Source of the DNA: Bryum argenteum
Lineage: Eukaryota > Streptophyta > Bryopsida > Bryales > Bryaceae
Direction: 5' to 3'
Assembly: GCA_037043015.1 (NCBI GenBank)
Contig: CM073323.1
Coordinates: forward strand, 28,176,758 to 28,240,757
Length of the DNA: 64,000 nucleotides
Positions 45,677 through 57,300 of the stretch are shown piece after piece; the first letter of the stretch is position 1; the number at the start of each line of letters is the position of its first letter. Made by a program: the position numbers and the translations under genes. Under the pieces are notes generated by a model. The model saw nothing but the letters and a program-made list of their open reading frames with translations, did not search any database and was not told the DNA's origin.

Positions 45677-47702
45677 CAGTACCCTCCAACAAGTCTTGCA
45701 ACCATTTTGTGAACTCTTGAAATTCTCTAATTCATTTTCAAAATGGGAGGATTTTATCAAATTTATCCTATTAAATCTTTTGTGTTATGGACCCTTCACG
45801 TGTTCATAAAATGTCAATGTTAAAAAACAAAATCTCTATTTTTGATGAATTATTTTATCTTCTTCACTTAATTTCAAAAAAAGTTAACTGAGAAATATAT
45901 ATGATGATTTTTTAAAATTTGATTGCACCAATCTATAGGATATATCATTGTTCACATTCTTGGTATTACAAAGATGCATACTATGTAGGTAAAATTCTCC
46001 TCTATGTGGCTCTAAAGTATTTTCATAGTTTCCATTCATTCATATTCTAGGCTAAAGAAATCAAACTCATATATTAAATCAAAATTTGATCAAATAAAGT
46101 CAAATAAGGTATCATTACAAAACTATAGTAGTATAGAAGCCTAATATGATATGAAGTTTACAATATGTCTTACTCACTAACAAATATTCTACAGTAAAAT
46201 GGAACACCTACTACCATCGAGTGCTACCACCTTGAGTTGCTATTACAGCTTTCATCCGGGTTGGCATTGTTGAAATCAACTTCTTGATGCTTTCTTGAGG
46301 TATATCCTCCCAAGCCAGATTGACTGATGTCCACATTTCGTCTTTGTTTCGTGGTCTATTTCTCTGTTGCACTTGATCTTTAACTTGCTTCCAGACATTC
46401 TTTATAGGATTAAGGTCAGGAGAATTTGGTGGCCATTCAAGCTTTTTCAATCTAAGTTGTTGTCTCCAATCTTTTTGTATATTACTACCATGTACTGGAG
46501 CACCATCCTCCATTAAAATGAGGTGCTCATAGTGGTCATGGTGCCAATAATAATGCTCTAATGCTCCTTGAGATACTATCTCTACAAAGTCTTTGGCAGT
46601 GCGTCTATTAGGAGGAATTAACACCAAATAAGACTTAGAAGAGCCAGTGATAGCACCCCATACCATAATTGAAGTCCTTCCGGATTTGAATGTAGGTGCT
46701 AAGCAATTGTAGTTGTAGCGTTCATATGCTTTTCGCCAGACACGAATTTGGCGTGATGGTTTTCCAACTTCAAAGGATGACTCATCGGTCCAAATCACAT
46801 TACTCCAATCGTCAATCGTCCAATGCAAGTGCCCCTTTGCAAAAGCCAACCTCTTTGCCTTGTGTATGTCACTCAAGAATGGTTTCTTCACTGCAATGCA
46901 ACTGTTAATACCAAGCTCATGAAGCTCTTTACGTAAAGTTGACATGCCCACGGAAGATGTCACATTGCTGCACAATTCTGCAAGAGGAGCACGACGATTA
47001 CTACTAAGATCTCTATGGAGCCTTCTCCTATCTCGATCACTCATGTTTTTTGGCCTACCGGATCTACTTGTTGGCAATACAGAGCCACTAATTCTAAATC
47101 GCTTGAGAATCCTTGAAATAGTCGATTTTGGCCTTCCTACAATGTTTCCAATTTCACTCACCGACATGCCCGACTTTTCTCGCATACCAACTATCATGTG
47201 TCGTATATCATTTGATACATAACTCCTTGTCATGGTGCACAATCCTCAAACAACACTTACATCCACAAAAAGTTTGATAAAAAGGTCCTAACAACAACAC
47301 GAAACGATATGTTTGACAAACAAGACTTGTTGCACACAACTTTTCTAAGAAATGAGTACCATCAAGATGACTTACAAACAAGTATGTGTATCTCTGGACC
47401 CTCCCAAGCTCAAACATACTCAAAATCTGATATCCCAGAGAAGAAGTGATCACATTAAGAAGGGTACCCTTTTCCAAGATTTTTAAGCATGATGGCAATT
47501 TTGGTAGACACATGGCAATGGATGCCTCTTTATATTTAGAAAATGCTTGGTGTATGAAGGTAACTGGAACACCTTCCATGATGCAAAAAATCTCATGGAG
47601 ATGTGATGATTATCATGCCAACACCACCATTCTAAAACAGGCCATGGGATATGTTTTAAGTGAAAAAACAGAGTGTGTTGCAACACTTGTTGGAGGGTAC
47701 TG
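45677..47702 (-). mobile_element. Tc1/mariner element, full length
   Basis: A 2026-bp element with TA on both sides (45675-45676, 47703-47704) and inverted termini of about 26 bp starting CAGTACCCTCCAACAAGT; the termini differ at one base. It encodes one transposase on the minus strand. A truncated older copy is at 10015. It lies 590 bp downstream of the MECR gene. Confidence 0.93.
46211..47242 (-). CDS. Tc1-like DD34E transposase with altered catalytic triad
   Basis: Cut-and-paste transposase, 343 residues in one uninterrupted frame, the family's usual size. The N-terminal paired-type helix-turn-helix (SVSEIGNIVGRPKSTISRIL) and the GRPK linker bind the termini. The catalytic domain has Asp153 (WTDESSF) and Asp246 (MEDGAPVH), then PNSPDLNPIKNVW, in which position 281, 34 residues after Asp246, is Lys instead of the catalytic Glu. 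The codon is AAG (46402-46400), one transition from GAG. The C-terminus has the usual TRMKAVIATQGGSTRW form. The protein should bind DNA but probably cannot cut it (inference). A second in-frame Met lies at residue 4. Confidence 0.93.
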   Translation of the reverse strand: MCTMTRSYVSNDIRHMIVGMREKSGMSVSEIGNIVGRPKSTISRILKRFRISGSVLPTSRSGRPKNMSDRDRRRLHRDLSSNRRAPLAELCSNVTSSVGMSTLRKELHELGINSCIAVKKPFLSDIHKAKRLAFAKGHLHWTIDDWSNVIWTDESSFEVGKPSRQIRVWRKAYERYNYNCLAPTFKSGRTSIMVWGAITGSSKSYLVLIPPNRRTAKDFVEIVSQGALEHYYWHHDHYEHLILMEDGAPVHGSNIQKDWRQQLRLKKLEWPPNSPDLNPIKNVWKQVKDQVQQRNRPRNKDEMWTSVNLAWEDIPQESIKKLISTMPTRMKAVIATQGGSTRW

Positions 47703-47704
47703 TA

Positions 47705-48292
47705 CATAGAGGCTACTATAAAAAAGTGACCGAATCAAAGAACATAGATTGATGTGCAAGAACTCCACTCCGTTTCATTAATTGATTCAAAGATCCAAAT
47801 ACAGAGCCATTGAACTTTTTCTACATGAACATACAGGTTGAGATTCATCTCTTTTGAAGTTGAAACAAGACTCCCATACTCAAGTTTCACCTGTTGACAT
47901 CTATATAAAGCTCAGAAGTCTTTCAATTTCTTCATCAAAGCGGTGAAACACGCACAACCAATGCTGATATATGATTTGGCTCTTCTCCCCACTTTTAATT
48001 GTAGGGCAAACTTGAAGACTAATCTTTGTGAAAAGCAGTATAGGTTCAAGGTTGAGTCACATCATGTACAGTACATCAGTGCTGATTTTTGGTATCATAC
48101 CAACTGTGCAGACGATTCTATCGACCATGTTGGTTAAAGATTGAAGCGTGACCAAGAGGCAAATCTAATCACTGCTGCTTCAATAGTAGATGTTTACATT
48201 CTCATTGCAGAGACTATCACTACCAGGTACTGCAATTCTCATCTCAAACAACATCTTTACTTGTTCTCAGGGGACGATTGAATGTTTTGCCA
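47705..48292. other. 3' flank of MECR
   Basis: Between the Tc1/mariner element and the MECR stop codon; it should contain the MECR 3' UTR. No other gene is seen. Confidence 0.4.
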
Positions 48293-51200
48293 TCAGAAAA
48301 TGAGAACCTGTTTGGATATGCTCCCCTGTTTGCCCATTGCTTTATCAAGTGCACTATTGAAATCTCCAAAAGGAACCTTCTCAATTCTGAACCCCCACAC
48401 CATGCCACAATCACATCAAAAGTTCCATTAGTGTTTGTGGTAACTTGTGTTCAGCTCAATGTTATGATAATTAGTGATCAAGCTATTACATTAACTTCAT
48501 ATTCTCTTCATTCTATGTTCTTCTCGTTCTGAAAGTTTGCGATTCGGTCTGAGGAATAGACTTCAAGAATGGGGGAAAGGAAACTCACGCATAGTGTAAC
48601 TTGCCATCCCGAACAAGTCCAAGAAGCATGTTGGTCATTTCGGCGAAGTCTTCATTGGAATGATTCGATTTCCACTTGCCAAGCCAAAAGCCACATAGTC
48701 GTATATCCTGAGAACCACCCTCAAATGAAGACTACTTTCAGCATAGCATACAATGTTCAGTTGATGTTTATCAAATGGCAAAAATGAAAATCATTTTAAT
48801 TAGTCAAGCTCGTCAAGATGCAGACAAATTTACTTAATGATAGAAATCACTTGAGCTAAGTCTAAATTGCATGAAAACATTGCACCAACTAGAAAACATA
48901 AAATTGTGATCGATGAGGCTTATCCAAATTAGTATACTTCAAATATGAAATTGTGATCGATGAGGCTTATCCAAATTAGTATACTTCAGTGTTAAAGATA
49001 AACACAAAGTGAAACACTTCACCTTGAAAATCAATGGGCCAGTGGCGAGGGTGATGGGCCTCTTGGACATTCCACCATACGTTACCAAAGTACCCCCATC
49101 CCTGTCATCCAGAGAAAAGATTTAGTCAAATGAAATTCCTTAAGTAGCAAGCTAATGCAAAAACATTACCAAGTCATGGCTTCGAGGATAACGAACTCAC
49201 CCTAACAACTTCATAACAGCAGTTGCAGCAGAACCGCCTACACAATTGAGACCAAGTTTAGCTTCCGATCCAAGCTCCTTCTGTATTACGTCCATGCACA
49301 AATTGCATGAAACAAAAAGATCAATTTACATTCGATGCAGTAATTATAAAACCCGATATATCTTCACGCCGGTTAACCTATGCATTTACTTCTTATGAGA
49401 AATCTCTAAATTCAGCTGTGACCTACCCTCAAAAACACCGTACAATTTGCGAGCAGAGGAATACACTATACCAAAAACGCCTTCTTGTCCAGCTTGCCCA
49501 ATTCTTCCTCAGTAAGCACGTGTTCAGTTCCAAGGCTCAACAATCTCTCTTTCACTTCATCCACCCCCGGTCTGATAAGAACGAGCATGACGTCAACAAG
49601 GCGCTTATAATCTCCCATCCACATTTCACTTATAAAAGAAGGCCCATAAAGCACATAACAACACATACCTATCTCGAACAAGATTTACAGTCTGTATATT
49701 ACACAGTTGGGCTAGTTGGATGACACATTGGCCCACCATACTCGTTGCCCCATTCTGAACGACAACATCCCCTGGCAACGACAGCCCACACTTAAGATTC
49801 TAAACTTGGAAGCCATGGCATTGAAGAATAATTAGATTCTCTTGTCCGGCTATTCCTGTATCATATTTGCGAAGCTGACCAGCTTTAAGGTCTACGAAGT
49901 CCTCAAGCATACGCAACGCAGTGCAAGGATTGACAGAGACTGTTGCAGCATACTCCATCGGTACATCCTGGCCCACTTTGCACCAAGCACTTTCCTCCTT
50001 TGCTATGTGAGTCCTCCATGTGCCTGTAAACACCAAGCCATGTTCAACACTCCTGCCATACAACACCATCTCCATTTGAATTTCAGCATGAACTGAACAG
50101 GATAGATAGCCATCTACTCCGATTTCCAGTAGCTGCATGTGCAAATTATCAGTCCTAAAGTGAGGATTCAACTATAGCATCGGTAGAGACTAACCTACGT
50201 GAGGGTGAGAGGGAATGACCCAATCGTCAACCTTCAAATTCTGCACGCCAGGAGTAACTGCCACAACCTTTCCAACACCCTCAGTGCCTCCCACTGCTGG
50301 AACTGTCGGCCGCATCGGGTAAGTCCCTGTAATCAATCAAACTCCAAGAATTGTAAAGAATTTCATTGAAACCACCAATAAAGCATTACAATCAAGAGAC
50401 TACCTTCGATACGGTTGATGTCAGATGGATTGATCGGCGCAGCCAACATCTTGACACAAACTTCCCCGTCTTTCAGATCCCGGCCATCCATTTGCACCAA
50501 TCTGCATTAACTTATGATGTAAGTCATTGATGATAGAGAGGGAGAACTCCAGCTCTAGCAGTATTGAAAAAATTTAGGCAAACTACACTTGAGGCTCTAT
50601 ATGGAAGAAGAAACACGAAGAATTATACAGTACCGTCATTACAACTCGCATACAGAAAGATCTAAATCTTTAACACTGCAGCAATTTACACATTCAAGAT
50701 CTCGAGAATTTTTGAAACCAACATTACATACTCTCCCTTGTCACATATATAAAATCAAGTTGCGTAGACATCGTCCCTTAGCAAAACCTATTATAGACAC
50801 AAAATTTGAATGACATGATAGAAAACGAAGAATTTACATAGATCATACAATACCGTATATTCATTCGCATTCAGAAAGATCTAATCTCATGACAGTAGTT
50901 CTAACATTACATCTATAATCAATAAATGATCACCATATCTCAAGAAGGCCTTTGAAGCACAGTCAATCGGCATTACATCCTCTCCCTCGTCACTTATCTA
51001 AAATCAGGCTGCGTAGTCATCTTCCACTGCCATAATCAACTACAGACTTAATCTGAATGGCATAATTCTGAATCGAAGAAGGAAACGAAGAATTCGCTGA
51101 TACCGTCATGATTATTCGCACACAGAAAGATTTATATCTACAATGGCAATATGTGCATCGCAGCAATTAAAATATTCATTCAATGAATGATCATCATATC

Positions 51201-51515
51201 TCGAGAAAGCCTTTAAAGAACTGTAGTCAACCGCTCTCCTTCAAATCACACTGCGTAGTCATCGTCTCTTTGCAAAATAAACTATAGACAGAGAGCTCAA
51301 ATGGCATGTTCAGAAATTGGAGTCAGCATTTCGAGTACTGACCTGAGGACTTGATCAGGGGAACCTAGGGTTTCATAAACAGCAGCAGTAGCAGGGGGGC
51401 ACGCCACTGAAGAAGTGTGGAGCCGAGCGGAAATGGCGAGCTGACGTCGAAAGGACGATGCTGGAATGGTTGTTGTGCGGGAAGACAACCATCGCACGCT
51501 ACGCATAGTCGCCAT
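48293..51515 (-). CDS. MECR: mitochondrial enoyl-ACP/CoA reductase (MECR/ETR1 type)
   Basis: NADPH-dependent 2-enoyl thioester reductase of mitochondrial fatty-acid synthesis, MDR superfamily. Ten exons in transcript order: 51515-51343, 50501-50404, 50326-50195, 50023-49880, 49771-49669, 49571-49472, 49280-49201, 49101-49023, 48707-48589, 48386-48293; 373 residues, the normal length. The N-terminus (MATMRSVRWLSSRTT...) is rich in Arg and Ser without acidic residues, as expected of a mitochondrial presequence. Family motifs: KMLAAPINPSDINRIEG with the following catalytic-site Tyr (TYP), VPAVGGTEGVG, PMEYAATVSVNPCTALRML, the nucleotide-binding VVQNGATSMVGQCVIQLA, and LVTYGGMSKRPI. All splice sites are GT-AG and the phases join. 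Other in-frame starts are 51602 and 51506. Intron 8 carries a 41-bp direct duplication (48901, 48948). Confidence 0.94.
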
Positions 51516-53391
51516 CGCCAACTTAAATTCAAATAACGAACGAACACTGATCCTTAATACAATTACGAATCTGTGATCGATCCAATCAATCCGAGATTCC
51601 ACTGATCCGCAACTTTTGATACGGAAAGCAAGATTTCAAGATGATTCCATGATCTGCTTCAACCGTCTTTTCCAAAGCCCTAAACCCTCGACAACAAGAA
51701 GAATTGGGAATGAAGAATGTGTTTCGAATCATAAAGCAAAAAGGTGCACTAAAAAGCTAAAGCTGAATCGTGTCTGTGCTTCTGTTGTCTCAAAAAAGTT
51801 TGTCTTGTGGAGGATAAGTTACTTGAGGGTTGAAAGCATCTCATCTATCAACATGGAGTAGTATACCAAACATAACAAGGATTCTAAAAAATTCAAGATG
51901 TTCTTATGATATTTTATGTAATATCACAAGAAGATCAAGAAGCTTACTATAACCAATGTGCCTGAGTCATGCATTTACTTAGAACATTATGTCGAAAAAT
52001 GTTGTGTTAAGAGCAGGGTTGTTGTGTTGTGTTGAAAACGTGACATGCATTTATTTAGAGGAATGTGCATGTACATTCTTCTAAGTGGTAACAAAACGTT
52101 TTAAGTGTTTTAAGTGTAGAACGTGTTTTACGTATATGGGTTTTAAAATGTCAAAAACATTTAGTTACATTCTCGTGACAACATGTTCGATGCGAACAAT
52201 GAGTATATGTTCTTAAATGGTCAAGAACGTTCTTAACATGCAACATGGATACGTTCTAAAATGTTTATATGCTTTATTTAGTACACACAAGGTAACAAAT
52301 TTTTGGACAAGACAAAGGCCTGATTTAAGTTTATAAATTGATTATTGTACTCAATATTTATGAACAATACCACATATAAAGAAGGTGTGTACTCCATATA
52401 CCAAAGCATCTTGAGTGGATATTAATAGTAGTAAAGACGTAGACTATGCTTATCAAAAATCATGTAAAGTGAAAAACTTACAAAATTGCTTGTCTTACAA
52501 ACTAAAAACGTGCTTATCAAAAATCATGTAAAGTGAAAAACTTACAAAATTGCTTGTCTTACAAACTAAAAACGTGTTCGTATAACAAAAAGACTAATAA
52601 AGGCATGAGTCATATTCATCAAAATTATGTCAAATATAGAGGTTATGTCAAATATACAAATGAGTGTGCCATTGAGTCTTATTTAATGAAATTGTGTTAA
52701 GCGTGTAATATTGACAAAGTTGTGTACCCTATGGATGAACATGATAAATAGAAAGTTCCGAAAATGCTTGAGCCATGTCCATGAGCAACGTGCTAAACTA
52801 AGATATCTATAGAGCACTAAAAGAGATAATTTACAAAGACACTTATGGAATTTCATCTCCAAGCTTTGCACAAGTTTGATCAAGAAACCTTGCACTCACA
52901 CCATCAACAACACTTGAAGCAATTACAGTTGGATCAACCACGATCGATGACTCGCTCCTCTACTCCCGAGGTGACAATATGCCTAGGTGGCATGGCATGA
53001 TCATGATTGACTCCGGAGTCTCTATAGATTTGCTTCTAGTTGTAATGAATCTATGAGAATTGTTGACTTTTGAAACCTCCCCTATATTGCTCGCCTCGAC
53101 CGGCTCTTAGGTTTCCTCTCTAAGCTTCTAATACTTACAATAACAACTAGAGTATCAAAAAATTTCAATTTCCTCATGTAAAGAATTTGCTTGAACTCAC
53201 TTGAGAAAAGCCGCAAGAACATAGGTGGCTCACCTTTCCATCCATTTTTGGTGGCTCACCTTTCCATCCATTACTTCTTAAGTTGTCATCTCATTACAAC
53301 TACGGCACGTTTAGACGATTTTTTCTTCCCCAAAAAACAAAAGAATGAATTTTTAAAAAAAACAATTTCTAGCAGACAAACCTTATTTTTT
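51516..53391. other. gene-free stretch upstream of MECR
   Basis: The right flank of 51515 is the MECR promoter side. No further gene is seen. It contains a 64-bp perfect-looking tandem duplication (52448-52511 and 52512-52575) and a 26-bp one at 53224-53275. Confidence 0.45.
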
Positions 53392-53567
53392 CAAGGCATT
53401 AGGCTAGAAACTAGCGTAGTTATAGTGTCCACCCTCAAGAGGGGGAAGTAGTACTGTTCCAATTTCCCCTTGTCCGGTGGCCATTGGGATATTAGCATTA
53501 CGAACAGGCACTTCATTCACGCCGGCCCCTTAGAAAAGGACCGGAGTTTCTACCTATCTATCTATTT
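53392..53567 (+). mobile_element. tRNA-derived SINE, 5'-truncated
   Basis: Matches the last 165 bp or so of the 14789-15154 SINE (AGGCTAGAAACTAGCGTAG; CCCCTTGTCCGGTGGCCAT) and ends in a CTAT repeat. The polymerase III promoter boxes are missing, as in an incomplete reverse-transcription product. Confidence 0.8.
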
Positions 53568-53924
53568 TTCAAAAAAGATTAAATATTTGTTCGCTGAGGA
53601 CCAAACCTGCTATGGTGGTACGGTATTCGGATATGCAATGCAAATGTTACAATTTTGACTAACTTAGCATTTTGCATCAAAAACCCAAGTTAATTTAGTA
53701 CTCACTCACTTTGTTTCATAGCAAATAGAACCATGGCATCTAAGTTCAAATGTACATCAAAAGGATGGATGAACACAAGATATTATACTAACTTCATAGT
53801 AGAATTATATGGTTGAATAATGTCTAAGCACCTTAATATGAGCAAGAATGTAGGGAAGATCAATTTAGCTAAGATAGCAATTATCCACGTGCCATTTTGA
53901 TGTTCAGACCACATTTGCAAGTTT

Positions 53925-54313
53925 AGAGGCTACAGGCACGAACTTAGACTTGGTATCAGAGCAATTGCTACACTCGGTGGCTCGGTGCACACAATATAAA
54001 ACGGCTAGATGCTTGGACACAATCTTTACTTAAGTTGAGAGCCAAAAACAGTGAGCAACCTCTCACTAATGCATACACACACAGACACCGTGTGCAAGGC
54101 TCGGTGGTGCATACATATAGCTACCAGTGAGAGAAAAGCATCATGAATGCTACATGAAGCAGTTACTCAACTAAGAAGTTGTTACTCAACTAAGCATAAC
54201 GGCTGCAGTTTGTCCGGGTGTAAGTAGTATGATTGCACTAGATGGCTCTAAGTACGTATACGACTATGTATACAGTAAGTCAATCGTGTACATGTAAAAA
54301 ATTCCCTGCAACA
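53925..54313 (-). repeat. Copia 3' LTR
   Basis: 389 bp. On the coding strand it starts TGTTGCAGGGAA and ends GTAGCCTCT, so it lacks the usual CA end. Paired with 59168-59556. Confidence 0.9.
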
Positions 54314-54324
54314 CTCCCACTCAC
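54314..54324 (-). other. polypurine tract
   Basis: On the minus strand GTGAGTGGGAG directly abuts the TGTTGC start of the 3' LTR, the position expected for the plus-strand primer. Confidence 0.75.
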
Positions 54325-54353
54325 GATTGACTTAGTGTTCTGAAGCCGAGAAG

Positions 54354-57300
54354 TTAGCCACTGCCACAATTTTTGAGAGAATCACAGGGTGTAGTCGTAA
54401 GACCGAGTAGTGCAGTGAGACGGTGAAATCTATCACGCGGCAAAGGCTTCGTCAGAAGGTCAGCGACATTATCAGCAGTTGGAACGTAGGCCACTCGTAA
54501 CCGCTGCTGCTCAAAGTGATCGCGGATGACATGGTATTTGATGTCCACGTGCTTTGTTCGTTTATGAAACTCGGGATTTCTCACCAAACGTATCGCTGCC
54601 TGATTATCACTCTTGAGAAGAGTTGGAGCCGACTGGGGATAACCGAGATCGGTCATAAGCTGCCTCATCCACACAATCTCCTGCGAAGCCAAGTGTGCAG
54701 CTATATACTCTGCTTCAGTCGTGGATGCTGCAGTGGAGCCCTGCTTTCGGCTGCCCCAAGACACGGGACCGCCATTAAGTGTCATAACGAATCCGGATCT
54801 GGATTTCCGATCGTCCAAGTCGCCTCCGTAATCTGCATCGCAATAAGCATGTAGGATGTTGGTCTCACCACTTGCTGAGTATGTGAGACGTAAGTTGGAG
54901 GAGCCATTGAGATACTTCATGATTCGCTTCGCTCCCGAGATGTGGCTGATCTTCGGGTTCCTGGTGAATTTAGAAGCATGTCCAGTGGCATAGGTAATAT
55001 CGATGCGGCTCCCTTGACTTGCGAAGTGAAGACTTCCGAGGATTTCGGCATATAGAAAAGTGGAGTCTGTAGCCTCGTCAACTGATGACATAAAGCTCAT
55101 CGATGCATGTGGATCAGCAGGAACAGAGAGAGGCGCACATTTGTCGAAGTTGTACTCATCCAGCTTTCGTTGGATATATCGGCTCTGGTCAATTTGTAAG
55201 ACGCGCTGGTTTCTATTTCTAGAAATATGTAGCCCAACGTAAACTTCGGCATCTCCAGTGGTAATGCTGAAAATACCCTTCATGGAGTCAAGTACAGTGT
55301 TGATACGGGCCAGATCACTGCAACAGATGATTCCATCGTCCACGAAAAGGGTGAGAAAAAGTCGACTTGCCCCAGTCCCGATGTAAACGCAAGGGTCAGC
55401 ATGACTAGGAGTTAACTCGTGCTGGACCAGAAATTCGTAGAACCTCCTGTTCCAAACGCGAGAGGCTTGCTTGAGTCCGTAGAAGGCTTTCTGAAGCTTG
55501 CAGACAAGAGTCGGATTCTTGTGGTCAACAAATCCTTTCGGCTGTACCATATAAATGTCCTCTTCAATAGCTCCGTGAAGAAATGTTGTTTCATCATCAA
55601 ACTGTAGCACATGCATGTCCTCAACGCCGACAATAGAGAGTATCGTTCTTATCGAATCGAACTTGACCACGGGCGAAAAGGTCTCAGAATAGTCTATTCC
55701 CTCCCGCTGCGAGAACCCTTTTACCACCACGCGCGCCTTGTACCTGCTTACTGACCCATTGGTGGCGTACTTCGTCCGGTAGACCCACTTGTTCTGGATT
55801 GCTTTTCGTCTTGGAGGCAGCTCAGTTAGAACCCAAGTGTGATTGGCAAGGAGTGATGCATGTTCACGTTGCATGGCAAGCTGCCAGTGCGTAGCATTTG
55901 GAGACTGAATAGCTTCCTGATATGATTGAGGGTCCGGTGGTGCTAGTGATGATCCCGCCTAAACCATCGCAGCAAACGAGTTCGCCGGATGCAGATACTC
56001 CCACTCGCCTAGTCGATCAGGTGGCCTGCGCTCGCGCTGCGAGCGAATAAGAGGCGCTCTCTCACCGTCATGCACTTCGGAGCTAATTTCGGTGCAAATT
56101 CCTTGCAGATCAGACTCTCCCACTAGTTGCGTAGGCTCCACTGGTGCCACTTCTAATTGGGGGCTCTCTAGACTAGCTACTGGCTCCACTTCCGATTGAA
56201 GCAACTCCCGATCATCTCTTAGCTCCACTCCTGATTGGAACTCGGAAGAGAATGAGCCAGAACCTTCATCGGCAAGCGTAACTTGCTCCCAAGACGCAAG
56301 TGTACTGTCGGAGACGGTGCGAAAACCGCCAAAGATTTCTTTAGGCTGTTCATCTTCTGAGCCAGAGGTTCCAGCATTAGTGATCACCCGATCATCTGCA
56401 TTATCGGCAGTGGTATGGGAGTTGTGAACTGGGTCACTGAAAGGTGGATTATCGCTGGTATCCTCTGGTGGTGGTAACGTTCCTTGCTCAGTGTTGGACC
56501 TCGAAAGAGGCAGCATGTTCAGAACAACAGCGGCTAACTGTGGCTGATTTGCGGCAAGGAGCGGAGCAGCTTGTGGCACTGAGTGTTGAAAAAATGGTGG
56601 CGGCGTAGGAGTAGGAACTACTAACAATGGAGCATGCGAAGATGTTCGTACTAGTGCCTGAGTAGCTGAAGTAGCATAAACTCCAGTGAGTACACTGGAC
56701 TCGTCGAAGATGACGTCTCTTGATTCCACAATCTTCTGTGGCCCATTCACCCACAGTCTGTAAGCTTTGCTTTGGCGACTGTACCCCATGAAGATTCCTC
56801 GAGTGCTCTTCGGGTCAAGTTTCGTACGCAGCTCTTTTGGGACGAAAACGAAGGCGTCAGCGCCAAAGGTCCTCATGTGTGATACTGAAGGCCTCACACT
56901 GTGCCACTTTTCGAAAGGTGTGATTCCATCTAACATTCGAGTTTCTGACCTATTCAAACAGTACACCGCAGTGTGTAGGGCGTCACCCCAGAATCTTAGG
57001 TGAACATTGGCACTGTAGATCATGCTTCTGACGGATTCCATGATCGTCCTGTTATCTCGTTCTGCCACCCCATTCTGCTTTGGAGTGTAAGCGGTGGTAA
57101 ACTCCTGTGCGATGCCTTGCTGGCCACAGAACTCCCGAAAAGCTAGGTTTGTATATTCCCCGCCACAATCTGATCGAAGCTTGCCCACTCTCGACTGAGT
57201 CTCCCGTCGAAGTTGGTTAACAAAATTTTAGAAGCAATTGAGGGCATCAGACTTCATGTTGAGGAGCTCAACGACTCTAAAGCCTGTGGCATCATCCTTG

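Noticed and set aside
47208-47579. A 123-codon minus-strand ORF upstream of the Tc1 transposase, considered as a second element gene.
   Set aside because: No family resemblance; it lies in the non-coding part of the element and overlaps the transposase start by a few codons in another frame.
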